This document shows, piece by piece, positions 35,950-47,816 of a stretch of DNA of 64,000 bases. Made by a program: the position numbers and the translations under genes. How positions within the stretch are numbered: the first letter of the stretch is position 1; every line of letters begins with the position of its first letter. Origin of the DNA: Ehretia macrophylla (taxonomy: Eukaryota; Streptophyta; Magnoliopsida; Boraginales; Ehretiaceae); NCBI GenBank assembly GCA_037974665.1, contig CM075767.1, positions 29,661,498-29,725,497 on the forward strand, written 5' to 3'. The notes below the pieces were generated by a model that saw only the letters and a program-made list of their open reading frames with translations, searched no databases and had not been told where the DNA came from.

Positions 35950-37174
35950 CACGAGCCTGACCTCGTGGTGGTGGTGCTGCAGCTGGTGCCCTGGTCTGAG
36001 AATTCTGAGCTGACGTCTGACCTCTAGGGTTCTTAAATTTCTGATAGTCTTTAACCCTGTGCTGATCACTGCCGCAACCTGTACACTTGTTATGTTTCTT
36101 CCAACAAACATCCTCAGTGTGGCCCTGGCGCTGACAGAAGCTGCACTGCTGGTGACGTCTTGCAACAGTGCCTCCCGAAGGAGCTCTGTAAGTAGAGGTA
36201 GCTGAACTACCCTGCTGCGAATGGGAAACTGCTGGACGGAACTGACTCTGAGTCTGACTCTGAACTGGTCGTGCCTGAGTCTGAGTAGGCCCTGTATAAC
36301 TCTGAGTCTGCCTCGGCTGTGAACTCTGCCCAATTGATACAGCCTGCCCCTGGTACCCTTGACTCTGAGACTGAAACCGTTTACTCGATTGACTGGTCTC
36401 GGCTAACACGTCGGCCTTGCGTTTCTCATATCTCGAGGCAGCTCGGACTACTGCAGCATAGTTAGGAAAATCATTTGAAGACAAGTTCAGCATAATATCC
36501 CTCCTCAAACCCAGGATGAACCTCTGGATCTTCATGTCCTCCGGCTGAATCAAAGCTGGTGCATAACGGGAAAGCCGGGTAAAAGTAGCCTCGTATTGAT
36601 CTACCGTCATACTTCCCTGCTTCAAGTTTATGAACTCAGTTTGTCGCCTCTCGCGGGCAACTACCGATATATACTTGTCTCAAAATTCTCGGACAAAGTC
36701 GGCCCACGTATGATGAACTCCCTCAGCTCCCCATTTCTCACTGATGGTATTCCACCAATCTTCAGCATCACCCTCGAGAAGGAAAGTAGCATAAGTAATC
36801 TTCCTGTCATCATGGCACTCCAGTATTGCTGCCACTCTCTCAAACTTCCTTAACCACATCTCAGCTTTCATATCGTCTGGCTCCCCAAAGAAAGTATAGG
36901 CCCCATGATGTATAAACCGATCATACAGATTCCCTCCGGTAGGACCACTACCTCCGGCTCTCGCAGCCTGATTACCTCCAACGACCCCTGGCTGACCCTG
37001 TTGTATAACAAACTGGGCGATAGTGTTCATAGCTGTGGCCATCGTGGCCAAGATCTGTGCAGTGCTCGGTTCTTGAACCTGCGGTGCATTTTCGGCCACC
37101 TCAGCTTCTTGTCCACGAACCCCCTCGGGTTCTCCACCAACATTCGGATTATCAGCACGACGGCGAGGCCCCAT
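35950..37174 (-). pseudogene. gag: Element 2 gag with one premature stop
   Basis: The capsid/nucleocapsid precursor packages the element RNA. The start chosen is the first Met of the gag frame (MGPRRRADNP), 352 bp inside the 5' LTR. The frame has the retrotransposon gag region (AEMWLRKFERVAAILE, DAEDWW) and a long Gln/Ser-rich linker. It then has a complete zinc knuckle [14 protein letters not shown] (about 36110-36150) and a second, imperfect one, [14 protein letters not shown], whose last Cys is Tyr. TGA at 36680-36682 interrupts it, probably from CGA. The frame runs without a shift into pol, so gag and pol were one polyprotein. Confidence 0.92.
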
Positions 37175-37526
37175 CTCGAATAGCTAGAATGCAAAGTGTT
37201 ATGACAGGTATATATATGTATATATGCAATTTATAAGTAAACACATAAAGAAAAGTCCAATTAGATTCACATAAAGTCAAGTACATAGAAGTTCAAATAA
37301 ATATTCCACATTCTTGAAGTAAACATAAATCACTAGATCATACTTGACATTCTAGACTCTTGATATTCTATTTCCATGCTAGCATGTTCATTCCTTATTC
37401 AAATTTCACTTAGGTCAATCAAAATCAAGGGCTCATGTATTCACAAAGTCACATAACAAATCTCTACCCACATACCGAGAAATTTAACCCGGCTTCATGC
37501 AATCTATAGCTCTGATACCACTTAAA
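37175..37526 (-). other. Element 2 untranslated leader between 5' LTR and gag
   Basis: A 352-bp AT-rich stretch. It contains the primer-binding site at its right end; I see nothing else I can name. Confidence 0.8.
37509..37520 (-). promoter_or_regulatory. Element 2 primer-binding site (initiator tRNA-Met)
   Basis: The minus strand reads TGGTATCAGAGC, 6 bp inside the 5' LTR. It is complementary to the 3' end of plant initiator tRNA-Met. Confidence 0.9.
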
Positions 37527-40013
37527 TGTCACGCCCCGACCCAACCCCCAAGCTAAAGGTTAAGTCCGGACCCGACACACGGACAGAGTCTCCCCTATAC
37601 CGTGGACATTCCAAAAACCTGTAAACACCTAAACAAAGTCCCAACAATACAATACAAGCTTTACTGAATTAAACAACAAAGTTATAAGGCCATCCGAGCC
37701 TTATGGTACACAACAACTCCAAAACACACAAGCATGCGAGAACTTGTTATCAGCATAGTTTTATAATCATAACATTCTAGGAAATCAATAAGACAACTTA
37801 AAGGATAATGCATTCTACATTAACCATCCACTCCTAAGCATGCAAGGAAATAAAGGCAAGAATAAAAGTTATTACAAGACATGGCTTCCAATTCTACACC
37901 ACAATCTATTATCCTTCAATTTGCACAACAACATATACATAGCCCTTAGGCCACAAAATAGTACGTAAAGTAATCAGATGAATCTTCCACATAGCAGCAA
38001 ATTCATTAACCACCTCAAGCTATCAGACACAGCAACTAAGGTAAAGGCTCGATCCGAACTTCTTCTTCCTCAACTAAATCAACAAGATGGGGATCACCCT
38101 CAGTGTCTCCTGAAACAGATATCGAGGTATGAGCAACCACTGTTGCCCAGTGAGGGATATAGTCCCGGGGCGTGCAATGCAACATATAATACAATCATAC
38201 AACAATAACACTTAGACAATTAAAGAAACAACGATAACTTAAATAACCACACATTTAAAAGGATACGTTTCAACAATCCCCTATACACCAATCTTCACCG
38301 GTCTTCAATCACGATCCACGAACCACGAGCACGATCACGATAAGCCGGCATAACCCCAATCACTCCAGTGGGTGTACTCCGGATGTACCCCGAATCCTAC
38401 GACCCAACATCCCCTGGCAATCTCCGGACCAGGCGAATGAGGGACTAGGGCACGGAGTTTGAATATCCACCGGCAAGCCCTCTGCCGCCCAACCGATATT
38501 CAACACATCCGCCCCTGACACTATGGTTGCGCAACCACTATGCAATGCACTTAACGATGGCAAGTTAATAGCAATAATATAAGCATTAACACATATGAGG
38601 ATCAACAAAGTAGGTTGACCTCGATGCAATCAGAATAGAACAATTATATAAGCAATTATGCAGTTTTGCAAAGAGACATTACAAAATAACCATAGAATTA
38701 TACCAAAAGCTCCAAATCAACTTAATATCACATATAAACACTCAAGAAGTCATGCCGTGCGTTTAGAAGTGAGAGACAACCGAAATTACACTTAACCCCT
38801 TCATTTTACAAACTATTTCTCTTCCAAACCAAAGTTAATGATTTCATTTTCAAAGGAAACTCTCCCAACCTTCTAACTAACCATCAAGGTACCCTCTCAA
38901 CCCTCTAACTCGTTCAAATGCCCGCGTTTACCCCGAAAGCCCTAAATTCCCTCTTATGACTTTAAACTACACATACATTGTCCGGGCTTCAAACAAGGGA
39001 TATCAAGGCATCTATAGCACCTAGGTAGCCTAAGGATACTAGAATTGAATCCCGAATCCACCCGGATTCGCATTAACCCCAAAAGCCCCAAGTTAAAGTC
39101 GGCTATTTTCCATTTTTAGGCGATTTAAGGGCAATGCAAGTGCACGGGGCTATTAGGTTATCTTCACTAGCACCTAAGGCATCTATTAGAAGCATTAAAT
39201 CAAGCTAATTCGAGCAATTACACAAAACCCTAGAAAAAACATCACTATTCACCCTAAAAATCAAACTAACGATTCTAACCGTTTAAAAAGCGAAACAACG
39301 GTTCAAGTGTGTTCTCTAGAATTCATATAGATGGTATATTAGCATAGATAACAATTACAATGGCATTTAATCATATTTTCAACAAATCAAGAAATGAACA
39401 ACTATTTAAAAATGCAAAAACAAGCCGTGAAATCCCTCACCAATACGCGTAGGAGCACCTAGGAACCTTGCAAACACCCTACACTAGTTGCTCAAGGCTT
39501 GGAGTGGCTTTATTTGATGATTTGAAGAAGCAAAAATCCTCAAGAAGCAAGAGAAGGGCTGTCGGGTTTGGGGCACTGTTCACTGCTGAATTTTTTGTGT
39601 TTTTTTGCTAAATGTGCTTATGTTATGTTTTTAATAGGTAAGTCTTGAGGTGGGTTAAGTTTGGGTGCTTAAGGTGGTTTATTTTAACGCGCGTTGCTAG
39701 CTCAAAACGAGGCTAATGTGTAAAACATAGGCTAGCTAATTAAATTTCTAAGTTATGTTACGTAACACTATTCACTCAACTACAAAAATCATTTTCTAAA
39801 CGAGCCCTCCTAACGCCTTTAGCTCAAATGCACATTTTTCCCACTACTTTTACAATTAATATGATTTAATAGAAATGCTAATTAACTAATAGGAGGCAGT
39901 TTAAAAATGAAGTGAATAGTAGTCATAAAAGTCAGTTAGTAAGGCACAGAAATAAATGCGCAAACAAGGGATGCAACAATAATTAAATGCATGGCTAAAA
40001 CCCGGGCGTCACA
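37527..40013 (-). repeat. Element 2 5' LTR (2487 bp)
   Basis: Near-identical partner of 29993-32480. Differences include CTGTACC/CTATACC, CAAGGCTTTCAG/CAAGCTATCAG and TTGTGCT/TTTTGCT. The same leader cassette lies at 38368-38550, with one base of the hairpin stem changed (GCCG to ACCG). The right end is followed by TCTGG of the 5S gene. Confidence 0.97.
38459..38503 (-). other. LTR leader stem-loop (element 2, 5' LTR)
   Basis: Same TTGAATATC/GATATTCAA stem as in the other LTR. The lower G of the inner CGGC/GCCG pairing is changed to A, which weakens one inner pair. Confidence 0.6.
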
Positions 40014-40045
40014 TCTGGTGTATTAGTACTGGTATGATCGCACCC
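40014..40045 (-). pseudogene. 5S rRNA copy 35, 5' part, split by element 2
   Basis: Carries the gene's first 32 bp, including the TCTGG target duplication. The TATA-like box and C at -1 follow to the right, so a truncated transcript running into the LTR is conceivable. Confidence 0.95.
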
Positions 40046-40604
40046 GTCATGTTGAGGGCACAATTCCTTTATTTGCTAACGGTTCACAGTCCCATCGTAG
40101 AGAGATGGCCCATTCAAAAGGCTTAATGGGCTTAACGACAACCCATCCGCTTCAACAACGCAACATCCTCGCAAGACGTGATATCGACGCGTTGTAGGGC
40201 CCTCTAATGTCACGCGAGTAAGGTTGTCGTCTTTTTAACAGCTCACGACGTACGATTCGGGACGAAGAAACAGAGCAAAAGAAGAAAAGTGGCCTGAAAC
40301 TGATAAAAAGGTTCGATTTTGGGCTCCAAAAAGGGAAAAGAGAACAAGCTGGCTGCCCCCGTCGTAGAGCTCTTAGAGAGCTTTGCAACGGTATGCTGTG
40401 TGCCGTGTAACTCCTTACGGGTCAAAAGTTATGGGCACCGGAGCGACGGAGACCTGGTCACAAGCCTTACGCCCTTCGTTTGCTGGCCCAGCCTCCACGT
40501 GAAGCAAAGTTGTCTTGCCTAAGGTGCCGTGGGATTCGATAATAGAAATATGGTGGATAAAGTATCTTGGTAACCCAAACCGGAGCAAAAAAATTTGAAA
40601 AGGG

Positions 40605-40722
40605 GGGTGCAACACGCGGACATCCCAGGGGGTCACTCATCCTAGTACTAATCTCGCCCAAGCACGCTTAACTTCGGAGTTCTGATGGGATCTGGTGTAT
40701 TAGTACTGGTATGATCTTACCC
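40605..40722 (-). rRNA. 5S rRNA copy 36 (B-type)
   Basis: Nine differences: one in the C-box and one in the IE. It shares five rare bases with split copy 35, so the two neighbours are recent duplicates of one unit. Confidence 0.92.
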
Positions 40723-41281
40723 GTCATGTTGAGGGCATAATTCCTTTATTTGCTAACGGTTCACAGTCCCATCCTAGAGAGATGGCCCATTCAAAAGGCC
40801 CAATGGGCTTAACGATAACCCATCCATTTCACCAACGCAGCATCCTCGCAAGACATGATATCGACGCGTTGTAGGGCCCTCTAATGTCCCGCGAGTAAGG
40901 TTGTCGTCCTTTTAATAGCTCACAACGTACGATCCGGGACGAAAAAACTAAGCAAAAGAAGAAAAGTGGCCTGAAACAGATGAAAACGTTCGATTTTGGT
41001 CTCCCAAAATGGGCATAGCGAGCAAGCTGGCTGCCCCCGTTGTAGAGCTCTCAGAGAGCTTTGCAACGGTATGTTGTGCACCGCGTAACTCCTTACAGAT
41101 TAGAATTTAAGGGCAGCAGAGCGACGGAGACCTAGTCACAAGCCCTACGCCCTCGGTTTGCGGGCCCAGCCTCGACGTGAAGCGAAGTTGTCTTGCCCAA
41201 TGTTCTGTGGGATTCGGTAATAGAAATTTGGTGGATAAAGTATCTTGGCAACCCTAACCAGGGCAAAAAAAATTGAAAATG

Positions 41282-41399
41282 GGGTGCAACACGAGGACTT
41301 CCCAGGGGGTCACCCATTCTAATACTACTCTCGCCAAAGCACGCTTTACTTCGGAGTTCTGATGGGATCCAGTGCATTAGTGCTGGTATGATTGCACCC
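41282..41399 (-). rRNA. 5S rRNA copy 37
   Basis: Six differences: one in the C-box and two in the A-box (CTTTACTTCGG instead of CTTAACTTCGG). Confidence 0.94.
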
Positions 41400-41957
41400 G
41401 TCATGATGACGGCATAATTACTTTATGTGTTAACGGTTCCCAGTCCCAGCCTAGAGAGATGGCCAATTCAAAAGGCCCAATGGGCTTAACGATAACCCAT
41501 CTGCTTCAACAACACAGCATCCTACCAAGACATGATATCGACATGTTGTAGGGCCCCCTAATGTTCCACGAGTTAGGTTGTCGTCCTTTTAATAGCTAAT
41601 GATGTACGATCCGGGATGAAAAAATAGAGCAAAAGAGGAAAAGTGGCCTGAAACTGATAAAAAAGTTTGATTTTGGGCTCCAAAAAGGGCACTGCGAGCA
41701 AGCTGGCTGCCCCCGTCGTAGTGCTCTCAGAGAGCTTTTCAACGGTATGCTGTGCGCCGTGTAACTCTTTACGGATCAAAAGTTATGGGCGCCGGAGTGA
41801 CGGAGACCTGGTCACAAGCCCTACGCCCTCGGTTCGCTGGCCCAGCCTCTACGTGAAGCGAAGTTGTCATGCCCAATGTTCCGTGGGATTCGGTAATAGA
41901 AATTTGGTGGATAAAGTATCTTGGCAACCCTAACCAGGGCAAAAAAAATTGAAAAGG

Positions 41958-42075
41958 GTGTGCAACACAAGGACTCCCCAGGGGGTCACCCATCCTAGTA
42001 CTACTCTCGCCCAAGCACGCTTAACTTCGGAGTTCTGATGGGATCCGGTGCATTAGTGCTGGTATGATCGCACCT
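41958..42075 (-). rRNA. 5S rRNA copy 38
   Basis: Four differences, all outside the promoter boxes. A candidate for a working gene, except that its outermost 5' base is changed. Confidence 0.96.
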
Positions 42076-42634
42076 GTCATGTTGAGGGCACAATTCCTTT
42101 ATTTGTTAACGGTTCACAGTCCCAGCCTAGAGAGACGGCCCATTCAAAAGGCCCAATGGGCTTAACGACAACCCATCCGCTTCAACAACGCAGCATCCTC
42201 GCAAGACGTGATATCAACACTTTGTAGGACCCTCTACTATCCCGCGAGTAAGGTTGTCGTCCTTTTAACAGCTCACGATGTACGATCTGGGAACCAAAAA
42301 CAGAGCAAAAGAAGAAAAATGGCCTGAAACTGATGAAAATGTTCGATTTTAGGATCCAAAAAGGGCACAGCGAGCAAGCTCGCGGCACCTTTTGTAGAGC
42401 TGTCAGAGAGCTTTGCAACGGTATGTTGTGCTCCGCGTAACTGCTTACGGATCAGAAGTTATGGGCACCGGAGCGACGGAGACCTGGTCACAAGCCCTAC
42501 GCCCTTCGTTTGCTGGCCCAGCCTCCACGTGAAGCGAAGTTGTCTTGCCCAAGGTGCCGTGGGATTCGATAATAGAAATGTGGTGGATAAAGTATCTTGG
42601 CAACCCAAACTGGTGCAAAAAAAATTGAAAATGG

Positions 42635-42752
42635 GGGTGCAACACGAGGACATCCCAGGGGGTCACCCATCCTAGTACTACTCTCGCCCAAGCACGCTTA
42701 ACTTCGGAGTTCTAATGGGATGCGGTGCATTAGTGCTGGTCTGATCGCACCC
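42635..42752 (-). rRNA. 5S rRNA copy 39 (B-type)
   Basis: Four differences, none in the promoter boxes. Confidence 0.95.
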
Positions 42753-43310
42753 ATCCTGTTGAGGGCACAATTCCTTTATCTGTTAACGGTTCACAGTCCC
42801 AAATTAGAGGGATGGCCAATTCAGAAGGCCCAATGGGCTTAACGATAACCCAGCTGCTTCAACAACGCAGCATCCTAACAAGACGTGATATCGACGCATT
42901 GTAGAGCCCCCTAATGTCCCACAAGTAAGGTTGTCGTCCTTTCAACAACTCACAACGTACGATCCGGGATGAAAAAACATAGCAAAAGAAGAAAAGTGGC
43001 CTGAAACTGATGAAAACGTTTGATTTTGGGCTCCAAAAAGGGGCACAGTGAGCAAGCAGGTTGGCCCCATCGTAGAGCTCTAGAGAGCTTTGTAACGGTA
43101 TGCTGTGTGCTGCGTAACTCCTTACGGATCAAAAGTTATGGGCACCGGAGCAACGGAGACCTGGTCACAAGCTCTACACCCTCGGTTTGCGGGCCCAGCC
43201 TCGACGTGAGGCGAAGTTGTCTTGCCCAAGGTGCCGTGGGATTCGATAATAGAAATGCGGTGGATAAAGTATCTTGGCAACCCAAACCGGAGCAAAAAAA
43301 TTGAAAAGGG

Positions 43311-43428
43311 GAGTGCAAAACGAGGACATCCCAGGGGGTCACCCATCCTAGTACTACTATCGCCCAAGCACGCTTAACTTCGGAGTTCTGATGGGATCCG
43401 GTGCATTAGTGCTGTTATGATAGCACCC
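43311..43428 (-). rRNA. 5S rRNA copy 40 (B-type)
   Basis: Six differences, one in the IE. Confidence 0.94.
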
Positions 43429-43985
43429 ATCATATTGTGGGCACAATTCCTTTACGTGTTAACGGTTCACAGTCCCAGCCTAGAGAGATGGCCAATTCAA
43501 AAGGCCCAACGGGCTTAACGATAATCCATCTGCTTCAACAACGCAGCGTCCTAGCAAGAGTGATATCGACGCGTTGTAGGGCCCCCTAATGTGCCGCGAG
43601 TAAGGTTGTCATCCTTTTAACAGCTCACGACGTACGATCCGGGACGAAAAAACAGAGCAAAAGAAGAAAAGTGGCCTGAAACTAATAAAAACGTTCGATT
43701 TTGGGCTCCAAAAAGGGCACAACGAGCAAGGTGGCTGCCCCTGTCGTAGAACTCTCAGAGAGCTTTGCAACGATATGCTATGCGCCGCGTAACTCCTTAC
43801 GGATCAAATGTTATGGGCACCGGAGCGACGTAGACCTGGTCACAAGCCCTACGCCCTCGGTTTGCGGGCCCAGCCTCTACGTGAAGCGAAGTTGTCTTGC
43901 CCAATGTTCCGTGGGATTCAGTAATAGAAATTTGGTGGATAAAGTATCTTGGTAACCCTAACCATGGAAAAAAAAATTGAAAAGG

Positions 43986-44103
43986 GGGTGCAACACGAGG
44001 ACTTCCCAGGGGGTTACCTATCCTAGTACTACTCTCGCCTAAGCACGCTTAACTTCGGTGTTCTGATGGGATCCGTTGCTTTAGTACTGGTATGATCACA
44101 CCC
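43986..44103 (-). rRNA. 5S rRNA copy 41
   Basis: Eight differences: two in the C-box (GGTTACCTATCC) and one in the A-box. Confidence 0.92.
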
Positions 44104-44661
44104 GTCATGCTAGGAGAACAATTCCTTTATGTGTTAACGGTTCACAGTCCCAGTCTAGAGAGATGGCCAATTCAATAGGCCCAATGGGCTTAACGACAAC
44201 CCATCCACTTCAACAACGCAGCATCCTCGCAAGACGTGATATCAACGCTTTGTAGGGCCCTCTAATGTCCCGCGAGTAGGATTGTCGTCCTTTTTACAGT
44301 TCACGACGTACGATCTGGGAAGAACAAAAGAGGAAAAGATGAAAAGTGGCCTGAAACTGATGAAAACGTTCGATTTTGGGCTCCAAAATTGGGCACATGG
44401 AGCAAGCTGGCTGGCCCCGTAGTAGATCTCTCAGAGAGCTTTGCAACGGTATGCTTTGCGCCGCATAACTCATTACGGATCAAAAGTTATGGGCACCGGA
44501 GCGACGAAGACCTGGTCACAAGCCCTACGCCCTCGGTTTGCGGGCCCAGCCTCTACTTGAAGCGAAGTTGTCTTGCCCAATGTTCCGTGGGATTCGGTAA
44601 TAGAAATTTGTTGGATAAAGTATCTTGGCAACCTTAACCAGGGCAAAAAAAATTGAAAAGG

Positions 44662-44779
44662 GGGTGCAACACGAGGACTTCCCACGGGGTCACCCTTCCT
44701 AGTACTACTCTCGTCCAAGAACGCTTAACTTCGGAGTTCTGATGGGATCCGGTGCATTAGAGCTTGTATGATCGCACCC
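44662..44779 (-). rRNA. 5S rRNA copy 42
   Basis: Six differences: two in the C-box and one in the A-box. Its left spacer has a changed GGGAAGAACAAAAG stretch near 44318. Confidence 0.94.
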
Positions 44780-45338
44780 ATCATGTTGAGGGCACAATTC
44801 CTTTATTTGTTAATGGTTCACAGTCCCATCCTAGAGAGATGGCCCATTCAAAAGGCCCAATGGGCTTAATGACAACCCATCCGCTTCAACAACGCAGCAT
44901 CCTCGCAAGACGTGATATCGACGCTTTGTAGGGCCCTCTAATGTCCAACGAGTAAGGTTGTCGTCCTTTTAACAGCTCACGACGTGCGATTCGGGACGAA
45001 AAAACAGAGCAAAAGAAGAAAAGTGGCATGAAACTAATGAAAACGTTCGATTTTGGGCTCCAAAAACGGGCACTGCGAGCAAGCTAGATGCCCCCGTCGT
45101 AGAGCTCTTAGAGAGCTTTGCAACAGTATGCTGTGCGCCGTGTAACTCCTTAGGGATCAAAAGTTATGGGCACCGGAGCGACGGAGACCTGGTCACAAGC
45201 CCTACGCCCTCGGTTTGCGGGCCCAGCCTCTACGTGAAGCGAAGTTGTCTTGCCCAATGTTCCATGGGATTCGGTAATAGAAATTTGGTGGATAAAGTAT
45301 CTTGGCAACCCTAACCATGGCAAAAAAAATTGAAAATG

Positions 45339-45370
45339 GAGTGCAACACGAGGACTTCACAGGGGGTCAC
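45339..45370 (-). pseudogene. 5S rRNA copy 43, 3' part, split by solo LTR
   Basis: These 32 bp plus 91 bp at 47817-47907, minus the 5-bp duplication, give exactly 118 bp. The break lies in the C-box. Confidence 0.95.
45366..45370. repeat. Target site duplication of solo LTR, left
   Basis: GTCAC on both sides (right copy 47817-47821), a perfect 5-bp match and part of the 5S gene. Confidence 0.95.
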
Positions 45371-47816
45371 TGTCACGCCCCAACTCGACCCCTCCTATAA
45401 TCAGTCAGGACGCAATGGAACTTCGGCAGTATAACGACAGTGAATAGGATACCGAGGCTCTAAACCAACCTCAATAGGACATCATACATCAACTCCATAA
45501 ACCATACAACAAACAACTTCACAATAACATAACAACATACATCATAACCATATTATACAATAAACATTCCTCGTTATATGCCTCCGTTCCAACATAATAC
45601 ATGAACCCTTAATATACAATACAAAAACATATTGAGCCAATCTAGCAACCTAGTCATAAACAAAAGGAAGGCTACTAAGACAGCATCAACTAATTCATTA
45701 TCTTTTCAACATCTTATACATTATATACTACAAAGCATATAAAAGTCTACTAAGTTAATTTACAAGAATATAAAATAGTACAACATCAAGGATAAGACTC
45801 CGGAACATAAGACTCATCCACGTAGGGCACATTTTCCACATTCTCCTCTTCAGGAGGCACGTACCTGTAATCCTGCGAAAGTACACCTGTAGGCATGCAA
45901 TAATAGATAGTGAGCTTATATAAAATAAGCCCAGTGAGGATCCGATAGATCTCTACAGTATTCACTATGCTCCTTGGATTTAATCCTTTGAGTAAGTAAA
46001 CACACAATAACATCAATAATACTATCATCACATAATCTATAATGACCATTCAATAAAGGATACACTAGTTGGTGTAGCTCCAATGACCATCACGATCATA
46101 ACAGCCTTCTTGTGACTCCCATAAACTCACGCACCCGAGGTACCCCAATAACCTCTCCCTCCATGACACCTCCGTCATGCGAGTTGGAGGCAGTCTCTGG
46201 TAGTCATGCCGTTATCAACCCGACAGCCCGATGCTGCCCTAGAGGTGGCACACACATACCAAAGACTCAACAATAATAATAAACATCAATCATTCACAGG
46301 AGGACAGTCTAGCAGAACTGCCTACCTCCCGACATCAATCATCAATCAATAATCATCAATAATCATATTATCATCATAATAACATCAATAATCAATTTAA
46401 CAACAAATAACTAAGTTAGATGACAAAGTAGGCCATCCAACCGAACATGCATTAAACACACAATCAAACCCTAGTTTACCCATCAACAACTCATAATTCA
46501 ATCACTCAAACCACACCCGATCAACTAAGGCTCAATTCAATAATTTAAAGAAAGATAACCTAAACTTCAAATAATCATATCTTACATTCTACTAATCCAA
46601 ACAACCCCAAATCAGTTTCAAACACTCACCCATTCGATCAACTACATTAGCCCTCTCGGAAACCAACCAAGACACCTCAAAATCAAGCTCGACAACCCTA
46701 AAACCTCAGGCACCTAGGCTGAAATTTCCAGATTTTCACCCAAACATCGTAATTGAAAATTCAGCATTATAACGGCGTTACCACGTAATTAACAAACTTT
46801 TAGAAATTGACGGCAATCGATTCCAACCACAACAACTCAAAATAATCCACAAAAAGTCATTCTATCAACTTTAAATACCCGAAAATAAATAATTTCGCTA
46901 CAATGGCTCAAATCTTGTAGTAATACACCTAAACGATCCCTAGCATGCATGGAGCAATAATCTAACATCAGATTAACATTCTAACGGTTCAAAATGCAGT
47001 TATGAGCAAACACAAAAAATGAGTTTTGAGATCCAAAATTTTTCTCTCACCTTTGATGCGATAAAATCCTAGGAATGCGTGCAATGCGTGCCCAACAAAC
47101 GGAATCCAACTTGGCACGAAGTTCTACGGATAAAAACTAGGTTTTTCTTTGAAAATTTGCTTTGAAAACCTTGAAAACTCTTTTCTCTTTTCTCTCTTCT
47201 TTCTCTCGGCAATGTGTGTGCAATTGTGGGTGTTTTTGTGATTTGTGAGTGTGTGTTGGTGATATAAGCTTGGAAGTCAACAAGTTAAATGAAAGTCAAA
47301 GTTGAAATTTTAGTATTTTTAGTGTTTTCTTGACTTTAAATGCATTTTATTGATCACCAAAGTTCAAAAAAATTATTCAACACCCAAGATAGCTCAAGTA
47401 GGTTATTTTTAGGTGACAAGAAGTTTTACAATCGAACAATTTCACCTGAGTTGGCTTAAAACTCGATTTTCGAAAAAGTCGGTGTAAAAATCCTAATAAA
47501 TACTTAAGCCGATTTTAAAACCGTTTTAATCAAACACAGGTCTATTAAAGTCCGCGGACTAGGTCTAGAAGGGTTAAAAAGACCAGTTTCAAAATTTTAG
47601 CGGACGTGTTTCAAAAATACTATTCACAGATAATCGACGATAAAATTTCTGACTCCGTTTTTTATGAAAATTTTATGAATGCACATTTAGCATGTTCTAG
47701 GAGTATTGATACTAAAATTACCACATTCTAAGTCACATAGTACATAGACAGGTTAATTTACGCAAAACGAGATAAAGCATGCAAAACAAGATAAGATAGA
47801 AAAGTGGGGTTTCACA
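45371..47816 (-). mobile_element. Solo LTR of a third gypsy-like family (2446 bp)
   Basis: The insert starts TGTCACGCCCCAACTCG and ends GGGGTTTCACA, with a perfect 5-bp target duplication. No gag-pol, primer site or polypurine tract is present, so this is the product of LTR-LTR recombination. The strand is inferred from the order of shared modules: a CCCGAGGTACCCCAAT block (46134-46153) and the ACAGCCCGATGCTGCCC loop module (46223-46239) follow the same order as in elements 2 and 3. The rest does not align with their LTRs. It is AT-rich; the 87-codon frame at 45786-46049 has no recognisable product. Confidence 0.92.

Larger units (their letters stand above)
29993..40013 (-). mobile_element. 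Element 2: complete Ty3/gypsy chromovirus inside a 5S gene
   Basis: A 10,021-bp element on the minus strand with two LTRs (2488 and 2487 bp), a primer-binding site, a single gag-pol frame, a polypurine tract and a 5-bp target duplication. By eye the LTRs differ at about 21 positions (0.8%), mostly transitions, so insertion is recent. The coding frame carries three premature stops and one 1-bp deletion. The chromodomain at the pol end places it with chromoviruses, probably Tekay/Del. It belongs to a different family from elements 1 and 3: the LTR lengths and most LTR sequence do not align. Confidence 0.97.
40014..45370 (-). repeat. 5S rDNA tandem array, segment 2
   Basis: Seven uninterrupted units (copies 36-42) with split copies 35 and 43 at the edges. 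Unit spacing is 675-677 bp. Allowing for element 2, the spacing from copy 35 to copy 36 is still 677 bp, so the element split an otherwise regular array. Confidence 0.98.

Noticed and set aside
37509-37520. A tRNA gene at the initiator-Met-like sequence.
   Set aside because: Only the 3'-end complement is present, at the correct place for a primer-binding site. No tRNA body is visible.
29902-40045. A Cassandra-type retroelement that carries a 5S sequence inside its LTR.
   Set aside because: The 5S sequence lies outside the LTRs and is split by them, with target duplications restoring exactly 118 bp. The element encodes full gag-pol, unlike Cassandra.
45786-46049. An 87-codon frame with hydrophobic stretches in the solo LTR.
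   Set aside because: AT-rich LTR sequence, no homologue recognised, and no partner copy to show conservation.
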